From: Lysobacterales bacterium
Lineage (GTDB): Bacteria; Pseudomonadota; Gammaproteobacteria; Xanthomonadales; Xanthomonadaceae
NCBI GenBank assembly: GCA_020442545.1
Contig: JAGRJX010000204.1
Coordinates: 1 to 17,991 of the forward strand
Direction of reading: 5' to 3'
DNA length: 17,991 bases
The notes under the pieces were generated by a model. It was not told where the DNA came from, did no database searches, and was given only the letters and a program-made list of their open reading frames with translations. A program made the translations under genes and the position numbers. Shown here one piece after another: positions 6,603 through 15,600 of the stretch; within the stretch, counting starts at the first letter, position 1, and the number at the start of each line of letters is the position of its first letter.

Positions 6603-7247
6603 TCAGTGGATGAACAGCAGGGCCAGCAGCAACGGGATCACCAGGCCGAGGCCGACGTAGGGCCAGGTCATGCGCCGTTGCCGCGCATGCATCTGCAGCA
6701 GGAACAGGCCGGTGACGGTGAACACGATGCAGGCGATGGCGAAGAGATCGATGAACCAGCTCCAGGCCGCACCACTGTTGCGACCCTTGTGCAGGTCATT
6801 GAAGTAGGCAATCCAGCCGCGATCCGTGCGCTCGAACTCGACCGCGCCGTCCTCGCGCTGGATCGCCAGCCAGGCGTCGGCGCCGGGACCCGGCATCGAC
6901 ACATAGACTTCGTCGGCGCTCGATTCGGCTTCGCGAGGGCCAACGCGCACGCCCATCTCATCGCGCAGCCAGTCGGACAGCGGCGGCGGCAGCGTCGCAC
7001 GACCTTCGATGTCCGTCGGCAGCGCCGCCAGCAGCTCCGCCGGCAGCGTGGCCTGACGGTTGTCGACGGCCGGCGAGGCCTCGATCCGCGCCGCGTGGTT
7101 CAAGGTGATGCCGGTGATCGCGAACAGCAGCATCCCGACCAGGCACAGCGCCGCGCTGACCCAGTGCCACTGGTGCAGCGTACGCAGCCAGAAGCCACGG
7201 CGCTGCTGGGCGCGGGCGATGTCGGTGCTGGCAGGGTGAGGAGGCAA
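6603..7247 (-). CDS. PepSY-associated transmembrane protein
   Basis: The product has 214 residues with three predicted helices: 29-50, 162-185 and 195-213. Basic residues before helix 1 and between helices 2 and 3 place the domain at about 51-161 in the periplasm. Family marks include LHQWHWVSAALCLVG at 24-38 followed by FAITGITLNH, and the strongly conserved DLHKGRNSGAAWSWFIDL at 151-168 then TVTGLFLL. His-25, His-28, His-51 and His-153 are candidate heme or redox ligands. Related PepSY membrane proteins take part in siderophore-iron reduction, often fused to a flavoreductase; here the flavoreductase is separate, four genes downstream. The start is unusual: TTG at 7247 is the first usable codon because an in-frame TGA lies at 7256-7254, and I see no well-spaced ribosome-binding site. 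Confidence 0.86.
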   Translation of the reverse strand: MPPHPASTDIARAQQRRGFWLRTLHQWHWVSAALCLVGMLLFAITGITLNHAARIEASPAVDNRQATLPAELLAALPTDIEGRATLPPPLSDWLRDEMGVRVGPREAESSADEVYVSMPGPGADAWLAIQREDGAVEFERTDRGWIAYFNDLHKGRNSGAAWSWFIDLFAIACIVFTVTGLFLLQMHARQRRMTWPYVGLGLVIPLLLALLFIH

Positions 7248-7282
7248 GCGGGTTCAGCCGGAAAAGTCCCTGGAAAGCGGCA

Positions 7283-7288
7283 TTCTAG
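7283..7288 (-). promoter_or_regulatory. Possible -10 element for the PepSY operon
   Basis: TAGAAT on the minus strand matches TATAAT at five of six positions and lies about 35 bases before the PepSY gene start. A -35 with 17-base spacing would be GAGACG, a poor match that overlaps the Fur-like box at 7297-7311. This is consistent with a weak or activator-dependent promoter, or with repression by Fur. An independent promoter here would separate the operon from piuC. Confidence 0.4.
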
Positions 7289-7296
7289 CCAATTGA

Positions 7297-7311
7297 TGCG
7301 AATGCGTCTCA
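7297..7311 (-). promoter_or_regulatory. Candidate Fur box before the PepSY operon
   Basis: On the minus strand the site reads TGAGACGCATTCGCA. It matches the 7-1-7 Fur consensus TGATAAT-N-ATTATCA at 9 of 14 informative positions. It is identical to the much clearer Fur box of the siderophore receptor (10719-10733, also in the form TGAG....ATTCGCA) at 12 of 15 positions, differing only in the three central bases. It sits just upstream of the possible -10 at 7288-7283. Confidence 0.5.
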
Positions 7312-7339
7312 GTTATGTGTGAAATTCGATAGGCCGATC

Positions 7340-8038
7340 TCAGGTGTCCGCCCAGCGCCGCAGCAGGTTGTGGTAGATCGCGGTGAGTCGCAGCAGGTTG
7401 GCGCGATCGGCCCCGGCCGCGGTCAGCGACTGCACCGAGGCATCCAGGTCGAACAGCATCTGCCGTTGGGCCGGGTCACGGACCAGGCTCTGGATCCAGA
7501 AGAAGCTGGCCACACGTGCGCCGCGGGTCACCGGGTTCACCTGGTGCAGACTGCTTGACGGATAGATGATCGCGTCACCGGCCGGCAGCTTCACCTCGTG
7601 CTCGCCGTAGGTGTCGTGGATGATCAGTTCGCCGCCGTCGTATTCCTCCGGCTCGGCAAGAAACAGCGTGCAGGAGATGTCCGAACGCATTTGTTGCATC
7701 GGCGCGCCGGTCGGGGTTGGCAGGGCCATCACCGAGCCGTCGACGTGAAAGCCGTAGGTGCCGCCGCCTGCGTAGCGGTTGAAGCGCGGCGGCAGGATCT
7801 GCGCTGGCAGTGTGGCGGCGAAAAACACCGGGTTGGCGCGGACGAGGGCACTGACCTCGTCGCCCAGCCGCTGTCGCAATGGCGATCCATCGGCCAACTG
7901 CTGGTTGCGCTTGACCTGCGCGCCCTGACTGCCCACGGTTTCGCGGCCATCGACCCAGTCGGCAGCGGCCAGCTCGCGGCGGAAGCGGGCCAGCTGTTCG
8001 GCGTTCAGTACGTCGGGGACGTGCAGCAGCATCGTCAT
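7340..8038 (-). CDS. piuC: PiuC/YbiX-type 2-oxoglutarate-Fe(II) oxygenase (PKHD-type hydroxylase)
   Basis: The product has 232 residues and aligns along its whole length with E. coli YbiX (PiuC): VDGRETVGSQGAQVKRNQQ at 29-47, NRYAGGGTYGFHVDGSV at 87-103, YDGGEL at 133-138, LPAGDAIIYPSSSLHQV at 151-167, and the C-terminal YHNLLRRW. The iron ligands H98, D100 and H165 and the 2-oxoglutarate-binding R175 are all present. Family proteins are cytoplasmic oxygenases linked by context to siderophore receptors and iron stress; the substrate is unknown. It lies 137 bases downstream of the receptor gene, in the fiu-ybiX order, but behind a terminator. Two starts are possible: ATG 8038 (AGAGG 4 bases upstream) and ATG 8032 (10 bases; aligns exactly with the YbiX start). 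The longer one is reported. Confidence 0.93.
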   Translation of the reverse strand: MTMLLHVPDVLNAEQLARFRRELAAADWVDGRETVGSQGAQVKRNQQLADGSPLRQRLGDEVSALVRANPVFFAATLPAQILPPRFNRYAGGGTYGFHVDGSVMALPTPTGAPMQQMRSDISCTLFLAEPEEYDGGELIIHDTYGEHEVKLPAGDAIIYPSSSLHQVNPVTRGARVASFFWIQSLVRDPAQRQMLFDLDASVQSLTAAGADRANLLRLTAIYHNLLRRWADT

Positions 8039-8102
8039 TCCACCTCTGGTCAGTCGTCGCCGCAGGCTGCAGTGAGCCGGATACCGGCGCAAGTTCGGAA
8101 TC

Positions 8103-8136
8103 GGAAAAGCAAAGCGCCCTTCATGACGAAGGACGC
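8103..8136 (-). terminator. Intrinsic terminator after the siderophore receptor gene
   Basis: On the minus strand GCGTCCTTC and GAAGGGCGC pair over nine positions (one G-T wobble) around a five-base loop (8136-8114). The stem is followed by the T-rich run TTTGCTTTTCC. It begins 40 bases after the receptor stop codon, so it should end most receptor transcripts before piuC and leave partial read-through or a separate piuC promoter. Confidence 0.75.
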
Positions 8137-8175
8137 CCTGCCTCGGGGGTTTTCCGGTGGCGAATCAACACCGCA

Positions 8176-10563
8176 TCAGAAGCTGAACGCCGCCGTGAGC
8201 ATGCCGTTGCGCGGCTGGCCCGGGGTGTAGCGGTAGCCGCTCTTGTTGATCGCGGCGACGTAGTCCTCGTCAAACAGGTTGTTGACGTTCAGACGCAGAT
8301 TCAGGTTCGGATTGACGCGGTAGGTCGCGACCATGTCCGCCACCCAATAGCTTTCGGTGTAGGTCGGCGTGCCCACGGCGCCGTCGGTACCGCGCTTCAG
8401 ACCATCGCTGTGGCGGACGCCGCCACCGATGCTGAAGTTCGGCGTCAGCTGCCAGGTGGACCAGCTGGTGAAGGCGTAGTCCGGCGTGTAGGTGAGCTGA
8501 TCCGAACCGTCCGCGGTGACCGCCGTTCCGGAAACCACCTCGGTGTCCATCGTGGTGTAGCCGGCCGAGACGTTCCAGGTGTCGCTGATGCGGCCCACCG
8601 CGCTCAGCTCGATGCCGCGCACGCGCTTCTCGCCGGTCTGGTAGTACTGCTGGTCGACCGGATCACGTACCACTTCATTGCTCACCAGCGTGTCGTACAG
8701 GGCAGCGCTCAGCAGCAGGCGGTCGTTGTTGAGGCTCCATTTGGCACCGAATTCCGCGGTTTCCGCCTTCTGCGGGTCGAACGCGGGGTTGTTGGGCCGG
8801 TTCGGGCGCGTGCTGAGCTGCATGTTGTCGCCGCCCGGCGGCTGCTGCGAGACGGCAAAGTTGGCGTACACACTGCTCTGTGCGCTGGGCTTGTAGAGCA
8901 CGCCGAGCTTCCAGTTGAACAGGGTGTCGTCGACGCTCAGATCGCCGCCGGACACCAGCGAACCCGGTTCCAGATCGCCGCAGGACGGTCCGCGACGACC
9001 GCCGCAGGGCACGATGCTGCTGAACTCGGTGTCGTAACTGTCGAAACGCACGCCGCCATTGACCTGCCATTGGTCGCTGAACTTGATGGTGTCGAAGACG
9101 TAGACGGCGATGGTGTCGGTGCGGCCTTCGCTGTGCGCGCCGTTCGGCGCCCACTCGAGGCCGCTGACGCTCGGATCCGGGTCGTACAGGCTGGCCGCCG
9201 GCCAACTGCTGCCGTTGATCACCGCCACGCCGCGCGTCTCCAGCTCCTCGCGGGTCAGCTCGACGCCGACGCTGAAGAAATGCTCCACGCCACCACTGAC
9301 GGCGCTGCCGCTGAGATTGAAGTGGTTGGTGAGGATGGTGTTGCTGTTGTCCTTGAAGGTCGGCAGCGAGCGCAGCACCAGCCAGGTTCTCGGGTCGTCC
9401 AGATCCGGGGTCTGGAAGCGGGCTGCCTGGTCCTGTGAGGTCATGAACGCGGTCAACAGGTAGTCCTGCCGGTTGCGTCCCCAGCGCGCCGTGTTCTGCA
9501 GGCGCAGCGTGTCGGAGAAGTCATGCTCGATGCGCAGCGTCGCCATGTCGACATCGACGTTGTCGAAGTCCGACGTGGTGCCGTAGAAGTTGCTGGCATC
9601 CACGCGCGGTGCATCGCTGATTTCCGGGCGCGTCGGGTCGGGCGTGGAATAGCCGGGCAGGCCGATGGTGGGCACGCCGCCATCCGGGGTGTTGTCCTGC
9701 TCGACGTGCAGGTAGTCGATGACGAAGCGGGTGTCGCCGTCCAGGCCAAAGGCCAGCGACGGGGCGATGCCCCAGTGGTTGTTCTCCACTTCGTCGCGAC
9801 CCGGCACGCCGTGGTCCTGCGCCATCACGTTGAGACGCAAGGCCGAACCGTTGCCGAACGTCTGGTTGATGTCGGCGGTGATGCGTTCGCGCGACTGGTC
9901 ACCGATGGTCACGCTGCCGGACACCGCATCCTGCAGGAATGGCCGCTTGGTGACCATGTTGATGGCGCCGGTCGGCGCGGTGCGACCATTGTCGGTGCCG
10001 GCCGGACCCTTGGTGACTTCCACCGCCTCGGTGTTGAACACGTCACGCGACAGGCTGCCGACATCGCGCGCACCGTCGACGAAGATGCTGCTCGAACTGT
10101 CGAAGCCGCGCATGTACACCGAGTCGCCGGAGGTGGTGTTGCCGTTCTCGCCGACGTAGAAGGTGCCGACACCGGCGCTGTTGCGCAGGGCATCGGTCAG
10201 CGTGGTCGCGCCCTGCTCGTTGAACAGGTCCTCGCCGATCACGTTGATGGTCTGCGTGGTGTCGATCAGCGGGCGGGTGAACTTCGGCGAAGAGACTTCC
10301 GCGGCACCGTAGGGCGGGTCGCTTTCCGCCTGCACTTCGACCTTGTCCAGCGTCTTCGCGCCGCGCGCACGGCGGCTGCGGCCGACTCCGGCGTCGGAGC
10401 TGGCGCCATAGGCCATGTCGATGCCGCCCCCGGCATCGGAAACGGCGTCGGTGGCGTGGACGCTGCCGCCGAGGGCCAGGCTGGACACCAGCGTGGCGGT
10501 GGCAAGGGACTGTGCGGTACGGGCACGCGCCGGCAGGCGGTGCTTGCGACTCTTGATGGTCAT
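8176..10563 (-). CDS. fiu: TonB-dependent catecholate-siderophore receptor, Fiu/PiuA type
   Basis: The product has 795 residues from the ATG at 10563. Signal peptide residues 1-37 end in SVHA; a TonB box is likely at 71-79 (TLDKVEVQA). The plug begins near 90 (PLIDTTQTINVIGEDLF; LTDALRNSAGVGTFYVGENG; DSVYMRGFDSSSSIFVDGAR; EVTKGPAGTDNGRTAPTGAIN). The barrel follows and ends in a terminal Phe (LTAAFSF). Several segments match E. coli Fiu nearly word for word, such as DGGVPTIGLPGYS, NFYGTTSDFD, AVSQQPPGG and NKSGYRYTPGQPR, and a Cys pair (PCGGRRGPSCG) fits the Fiu loop disulfide. Fiu imports ferric monomeric catechols and related compounds. An open frame extends upstream to 10758, but it would run through the promoter and Fur box, so that start is rejected. 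The adjoining piuC supports the assignment. Confidence 0.94.
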   Translation of the reverse strand: MTIKSRKHRLPARARTAQSLATATLVSSLALGGSVHATDAVSDAGGGIDMAYGASSDAGVGRSRRARGAKTLDKVEVQAESDPPYGAAEVSSPKFTRPLIDTTQTINVIGEDLFNEQGATTLTDALRNSAGVGTFYVGENGNTTSGDSVYMRGFDSSSSIFVDGARDVGSLSRDVFNTEAVEVTKGPAGTDNGRTAPTGAINMVTKRPFLQDAVSGSVTIGDQSRERITADINQTFGNGSALRLNVMAQDHGVPGRDEVENNHWGIAPSLAFGLDGDTRFVIDYLHVEQDNTPDGGVPTIGLPGYSTPDPTRPEISDAPRVDASNFYGTTSDFDNVDVDMATLRIEHDFSDTLRLQNTARWGRNRQDYLLTAFMTSQDQAARFQTPDLDDPRTWLVLRSLPTFKDNSNTILTNHFNLSGSAVSGGVEHFFSVGVELTREELETRGVAVINGSSWPAASLYDPDPSVSGLEWAPNGAHSEGRTDTIAVYVFDTIKFSDQWQVNGGVRFDSYDTEFSSIVPCGGRRGPSCGDLEPGSLVSGGDLSVDDTLFNWKLGVLYKPSAQSSVYANFAVSQQPPGGDNMQLSTRPNRPNNPAFDPQKAETAEFGAKWSLNNDRLLLSAALYDTLVSNEVVRDPVDQQYYQTGEKRVRGIELSAVGRISDTWNVSAGYTTMDTEVVSGTAVTADGSDQLTYTPDYAFTSWSTWQLTPNFSIGGGVRHSDGLKRGTDGAVGTPTYTESYWVADMVATYRVNPNLNLRLNVNNLFDEDYVAAINKSGYRYTPGQPRNGMLTAAFSF

Positions 10564-10704
10564 GCAGTTCTCTTGTTCTGTAGGTCGAAGCGGGCGAACG
10601 CAGGCGCTGACGCAGCAGCATCTACCGGCGTCGGACCCCGGCTTGCATTCGGGAAAGGGTTTGGAAATGGACGCCCTCGGCGTTGACGCCAGGGCCGCAG
10701 CGCA

Positions 10705-10734
10705 ATAGTAAACTGCAATGAGAATGATTCGCAA
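10705..10734 (-). promoter_or_regulatory. Predicted promoter of the siderophore receptor gene
   Basis: On the minus strand TTGCGA (10734-10729) and TACTAT (10710-10705) are spaced by 18 bases, matching the -35 and -10 consensus at four of six positions each. The Fur box overlaps the -35 and the spacer, so Fur binding would block the polymerase. The predicted leader up to the ATG at 10563 is about 135 bases, with a small GGCG/CGCC hairpin near its start. Confidence 0.6.
10719..10733. promoter_or_regulatory. Fur box
   Basis: TGAGAATGATTCGCA on the plus strand matches the 7-1-7 Fur consensus TGATAAT-N-ATTATCA at 11 of 14 positions. It sits between the divergently transcribed receptor and tamA genes and overlaps the predicted receptor promoter. 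It is 122 bases upstream of the tamA start, so tamA is a less likely target. Confidence 0.85.
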
Positions 10735-10842
10735 TCCTAATGACTGATCCAGATGCACCGCGGCGGCCCGGTCCGGATGCGCGGCAGCAGCGAAGCATGG
10801 CCCGCGCCGGGCCGGTTCACGCCATCATCAAATGACTGCGGC

Positions 10843-10848
10843 TATGCT
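10843..10848 (+). promoter_or_regulatory. Possible -10 element for a leaderless tamA transcript
   Basis: TATGCT lies seven bases before the tamA ATG at 10855, and no ribosome-binding site precedes that ATG. Transcription from this element would begin at or within a base or two of the start codon. No good -35 is visible at normal spacing, so this is tentative. Confidence 0.3.
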
Positions 10849-10854
10849 TGCCTG

Positions 10855-12627
10855 ATGCCCCTCGCGCCCTTGGCCCCGATCCCCGTCCCGAACCGTTCCG
10901 CTATCCGCCGATGGCGCCGGCTGCCGTTGCTGCTGCTGGCTGTCGGTTCGCCGTCGTTGGCCTTGGAACTGGGCAAGGTCGACGTGGCGGGTATCGGCGG
11001 CGAGGCGCAGGCCAACGTGATGGCGCGGCTCAGCCTGAGCCACCATCCCGCCGATGCCGCGCTCACCGAAGCGCGCCTCGCCTACCTGCTGCGGCGCGCG
11101 CCGGGCGAAGTGCTGACCGCGCTGGAGCCGTTCGGCTTCTACCACGCCCAGGTCGAGATCGAGAGCCCGCGCAACGGCGATGTCGTAAACGTGCGCGTGC
11201 TGGTACGTCCCGGCCGGCCGGTGCAGGTGAACCAGCGCAACATCGTGGTCGAAGGCCCGGCAGGCAATGACGAAGTGATCAAGGCCGACATCAAGGCCTT
11301 CAAGCCCGGGCCGCGGGAAATCCTCGATCACCGTGCCTACGAGGCCAGCAAGGCGGTGCTGGAGCGTCGCCTCAATGCGCGCGGCTATTTTGATGCGGAA
11401 CCGCTGCGGCAGCGGATCGAGGTGCTGCGGGCGCGCTACAGCGCGGATATCGCCGTTGCCTGGCAGAGCGGCCCGCGCTACGACTTTGGCGAGACCCGTT
11501 TTGGCGGCAGCCAGGTCAACGAGGACCTGCTGCGACCGCGAATTCCCTACCGCGAGGGCCAGCCATACAGCCAGACCGAACTGGCCGAGCTGCACCGTCG
11601 CCTGGTCGACCTCGACTACTTCGGCTTTATCGACATCCAGCCACTGACCGACGAAAAGGCCGATGGCCAGGTGCCAGTGGCCGTATCGGTGACCCCGGCC
11701 AAGCGCAGCCGCTACACGGCGGGCATCGGCTACGGCACCGACAGCGGCCCCAGCTTCCGCGCCGGACTGGAGCGCCGCTACGTGAACACGCGCGGCCACA
11801 AGTTCGCCAGCCAGCTGGCGCTGGGCACGCGCGACAGCAGCCTGGGTGCGCAGTACCGGATTCCCACCACCACGTCACGCTGGCCCGGCTGGTGGAGCTT
11901 CAGTCCATCCCTGCGCCGGCAGCAGTTTGGCGATGTCGACAGCGAGATCCTGGAAATCGTCGGTGCGCGCAGCGCGCGCTGGCACGATTTCGACGTTTCG
12001 CTGGAGGCGCATCTTCGTCGGGAACGTTACGGCGAGGAACAGACCACGCTGCTGTATCCGCTGGCACGCATCGGCCGCACCGTGGCCGACCAGCCGCTGT
12101 ATCCGCGGCATGGTCATGCCTGGAACGTCAGTCTGTCGCATGGCGACCCGGCCTTCGGATCGGACCTGCGCTTCACCCAGCTGCGCGCATCGGGACGCTA
12201 CATTCATGGTCTTGGCGAGCGCCGCCGCCTGCTCCTGCGCGGCGAAGTCGGGCACACGGTGGTTGATGACAACGAACGCTTCCCGCCGTCGCTGCGCTTC
12301 TATGCCGGCGGCGACCGCAGCGTGCGCGGCTACGGCTACCAGGAAATCGGCCCGTATTTCGAGGACGTGAACATCGGCGGCCTGAAGCTGGCCGTGGCCA
12401 GCGTCGAGGTCGAGCAGATGTTCAACGAACGCTGGGGCGTGGCCGCCTTCGTCGATGCCGGCGACGCCTGGTCGTCGGATCGCCCCGATTTCCGCATGGG
12501 GGCCGGCCTCGGCCTGCGCTGGCGCTCGCCGGTCGGGCCGGTGCGCGTGGATATTGGCGTGGGCCTGGATGACCCGAAGCGCCGACTGCAGCTGCACCTC
12601 AACATCGGCCCGGACTTTACGCCATGA
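10855..12627 (+). CDS. tamA: TamA, outer-membrane Omp85-family translocation and assembly protein
   Basis: The product has 590 residues from the ATG at 10855. The N-terminus has a basic segment followed by a hydrophobic core (RRWRRLPLLLLAVGSPSLAL), fitting a signal peptide cleaved before ELGKVDV at about 37-38. About 38-285 hold three POTRA-like units, including LEPFGFYHAQVEIE and LDYFGFIDIQPLTDE. The Omp85 beta-barrel starts near 286 (SRYTAGIGYGTDSGPSFRAG) and contains the conserved VRGYGYQEIGP loop at 490-500. It ends in a barrel strand pattern (GPVRVDIGVGLDD). TamA works with TamB in moving proteins or phospholipids to the outer membrane. The stop overlaps the tamB start by ATGA. The frame is open to 10753, but that would add 34 residues before the signal peptide, so 10855 is preferred. 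Confidence 0.93.
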   Translation: MPLAPLAPIPVPNRSAIRRWRRLPLLLLAVGSPSLALELGKVDVAGIGGEAQANVMARLSLSHHPADAALTEARLAYLLRRAPGEVLTALEPFGFYHAQVEIESPRNGDVVNVRVLVRPGRPVQVNQRNIVVEGPAGNDEVIKADIKAFKPGPREILDHRAYEASKAVLERRLNARGYFDAEPLRQRIEVLRARYSADIAVAWQSGPRYDFGETRFGGSQVNEDLLRPRIPYREGQPYSQTELAELHRRLVDLDYFGFIDIQPLTDEKADGQVPVAVSVTPAKRSRYTAGIGYGTDSGPSFRAGLERRYVNTRGHKFASQLALGTRDSSLGAQYRIPTTTSRWPGWWSFSPSLRRQQFGDVDSEILEIVGARSARWHDFDVSLEAHLRRERYGEEQTTLLYPLARIGRTVADQPLYPRHGHAWNVSLSHGDPAFGSDLRFTQLRASGRYIHGLGERRRLLLRGEVGHTVVDDNERFPPSLRFYAGGDRSVRGYGYQEIGPYFEDVNIGGLKLAVASVEVEQMFNERWGVAAFVDAGDAWSSDRPDFRMGAGLGLRWRSPVGPVRVDIGVGLDDPKRRLQLHLNIGPDFTP

Positions 12628-15600
12628 GCGAAGCCGGCCGACCGGAGAATTCACGAAGCCAGCCACGCCGGGCGCTGCGTCGCTGGCTGGCCGTCATTGC
12701 CGTCCTGCTGCTGGTGCTCGTGCTGGTCGTTCTGGGTGGCTGGTTCTGGCTGTTCCACAGCAGCAGTGGCCGCGACTTCGCACTGGCGCAGCTGTCGGCC
12801 AGCCTGCCGACGACGGAGGACGGCAAGCCGGCGCTGCACTACGACCGCGCTGACGGCGTGCTGGCCGATACGCTGGTGCTGTCCGGCCTGCGCTATGACC
12901 TGGGCGATGGTATGCGGCTGGACGTGGATCGCGCCACGCTGCGGCTGTCGCCGGGCGCGCTGCTGGGTCGCCGGCTGCAGGTTGAGAGCCTCGCGTTGGC
13001 GCATCCGGTACTGACCCTGGGCGAAGGACCGGGTGAACCCGAGCCGGAGACGCCGGCGTTCCAGTGGCCGGACATCAACCTGCCGCTGTCGGTCGCCATC
13101 AGCGAACTGCGGCTCAGCAACGGCGACATCGCGGCGGCCAGCGGCGACGCGCTGTTTCACGTCGACACACTGGCCCTGGATGCCGAACTCGACCGTCTGG
13201 GCCATCTCGCCATCGGTCGCTTCGAGCTGGACAGCGACTTCGGTCGACTGGGCAGCCAGGGCGAACTGGATTTCGATGGCATCGCCAGCGGCAGGCTCAA
13301 CGCCGACTGGCAGGGAGCCGCCAACGAGCCGCCGCTGAGGCTGCAGGCGCGGGCCGGCCAGGGACGGCTGTCGCTGCAGCTCAGTGTCAGCAGTCAGCCG
13401 GCGCAGCGCGTGCAGCTGGACATCGAACAGGCGCGCTGGACGCTGCGCGTCGAGCTGGACCGGCTCGACCTGCGCCGCTGGTGGCCGGACGCCCCGCTGG
13501 CGTGGCTGACCGCGCAGCTGGAGGCGGTGGGCGACGGGCGCGAGGCGACGCTGGATGGCCGCATCGCCAGCGACCGCTACGCCACGGACGTCGGTGAGTC
13601 GCGGGTCGTGCTGAGCGAGGACGCGACGTCGCTGACGCTGACTCCGCTGGTGATGGAGCCCGACGGCGACACATCGGGCGGCACCGCTTCGGCGGATGCT
13701 GGTCGCCTGGAAGCCCGTGGCCGCATTGCGCTGGCCGGTGGAGCGGCGCATGCGATTTCGCTGCACGCCGACCGTTTGCTGATTCCCGGTACGACGCTCG
13801 CGGACGGTAGCGGCGCGACCCGGATCAGCGGCGAGGCGACGCTCTCCGGCACCATCGACAGCTGGCAGCTGGCCTTCGAGGGCAGTGCCGGGCGCAACGC
13901 CATGCTGCTGCCGCTGATGCTGCAGGCAACCGGCGACCAGACCCGCGCCGTGCTGGAGCAGCTGCGCGCCGGCGACGCCGCAGGCCAGGCTTCCGGCAGC
14001 GGCGAGATCCAGTGGGATCCAGCGGTGGATCTGCAGCTGCAGCTTGCCCTCGACGGCTTCGATCCTTCGCGACTGCATCCGCAGCTTTCCGGGCGGCTTG
14101 ACGGCGAGCTGGCTTTCGACCTGGCGCAGGCCGGCGACGACTGGCGCATCGACCTCGGCCTCGACCGGCTACGCGGCGAGCTGCTCGGCCACACCGTGCG
14201 CGGCGATGGCGAAGCCCACGTCGGCCCCGATGCCGCACCCGGCGAGCTGCACCTGCTGATCGGCGGCAGCGACCTTCGACTGAAAGGGCAGGCCGGCGAC
14301 ACGCTCGATCTGCAGCTCTCGCTGGCCCCACTGCGGTTGCAGGACCTGCTTCCGGATTTCAGCGGCGACCTGAATGGCGAGCTGCGGATGGCCGGCACCG
14401 TGGACGATCCGACGCTGCAGGCATCGCTACGCGGTGAGTCGCTGGCCCACGGGGCGCTGCGCGTCGGCCAGCTCACGCTGCAGGGCAAGGCCACGCCCAA
14501 GGGTGACGCACCGACCGAGCTGCGCCTGAGCCTGCGCGATGTGGTTCAGGGCGAGGTGCGCCTGGACACCGTCAGCCTTGGCGTCAGCGGCCACAACAAA
14601 GCGCACCGTATCGAGCTGGACGCCAACGGCGAGCGGCTCGGCCTCTCGCTGCGCGCCCGCGGCGGCTGGCAGCAGCCGGTGTGGACAGGCGTGGTCGAGG
14701 AGGCCAGCGTCGCGCCGGCGGAGCGGCCGGTCTGGCGTCTGCAGCAGCCCGCCGACCTGCGCGTCGACAACGGACGGTTCACGCTGTCGCGCAGCTGCCT
14801 GAAGGGCGAGGTCGTGTCGCTGTGCGCCGAGGCCAGCGGCAACCGCCAGCAGCAGACCGCCAGCGTGGCGCTGGACGCGCTGCCGCTGGCGCTGGTCGCG
14901 CCCTGGCTGCCGCAGCAGGCCGGCGAAGCCCTGGATATCGGTGGTGAACTCAGTGGCCAGGCAATCCTTGAGCGTGTCGGTGAGCAGCTGCAGGCGGAGC
15001 TGGCGCTGGACAGCGTGGACGGTCATGTCAGCTACGCCGTCAGCGAAGCGCTGCCGGAGAACCAGCGCCTGCTCGAATGGCAGTCGCTGGCGCTGCGCGC
15101 GCGTCTTGCCGATGGCCGGCTGAACGCCACGCTGGACGCCGGGCTGGACGGCGAGGGACAGTTGTCGGCGCGAATCGAAGGCGCGTCGCCGCTGGACCAT
15201 CCGGACGCCGCGCTGCAGGGCGACCTGAATGTGCAGCTGCCGCAGCTGCGCGCGTTGTCGCTGGTCGAGCCCGAGCTTTCCGGCGCGTCGGCGAGACTGG
15301 TCGGTCGCCTCGACGTCGCAGGCAGCTGGCGGCAGCCGGCGCTCAGCGGCCAGCTGCGCCTGGATCGCTTCAACGCCGAAATCCCCGCGCTGGGCCTCAA
15401 GCTCAGTAATTCCGAGCTCAACCTGGTTTCCGACAACGGCAGTCGCTTCCGCGTGCAGGGGCGTATCGCCACGGGCGAGGGCGAACTGAGCCTGGAAGGC
15501 AACGTCGATCCGCTTGCTGACGGCGAGCGCGGCGAACTGCGCATCCGCGGCGAGCGCGTGCTGGCGTCGGACACCTCGCTGCTGCGGGTGCTGGTTTCGC

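Noticed and set aside
8410..10686. Two plus-strand frames (8410-9438 and 9523-10686) opposite the receptor gene
   Set aside because: Both are antisense to a receptor that aligns with Fiu along its length; they show no domain or start signal.
10564..10758. Upstream extension of the receptor open frame by 65 codons
   Set aside because: It would put the predicted promoter and the Fur box inside the coding region and would place residues before a proper signal peptide.
12651..14078. Long minus-strand open frame of 475 codons opposite tamB
   Set aside because: Its sequence is a low-complexity Gln/Arg/Ala-rich mirror of tamB with no domain and no ribosome-binding site.
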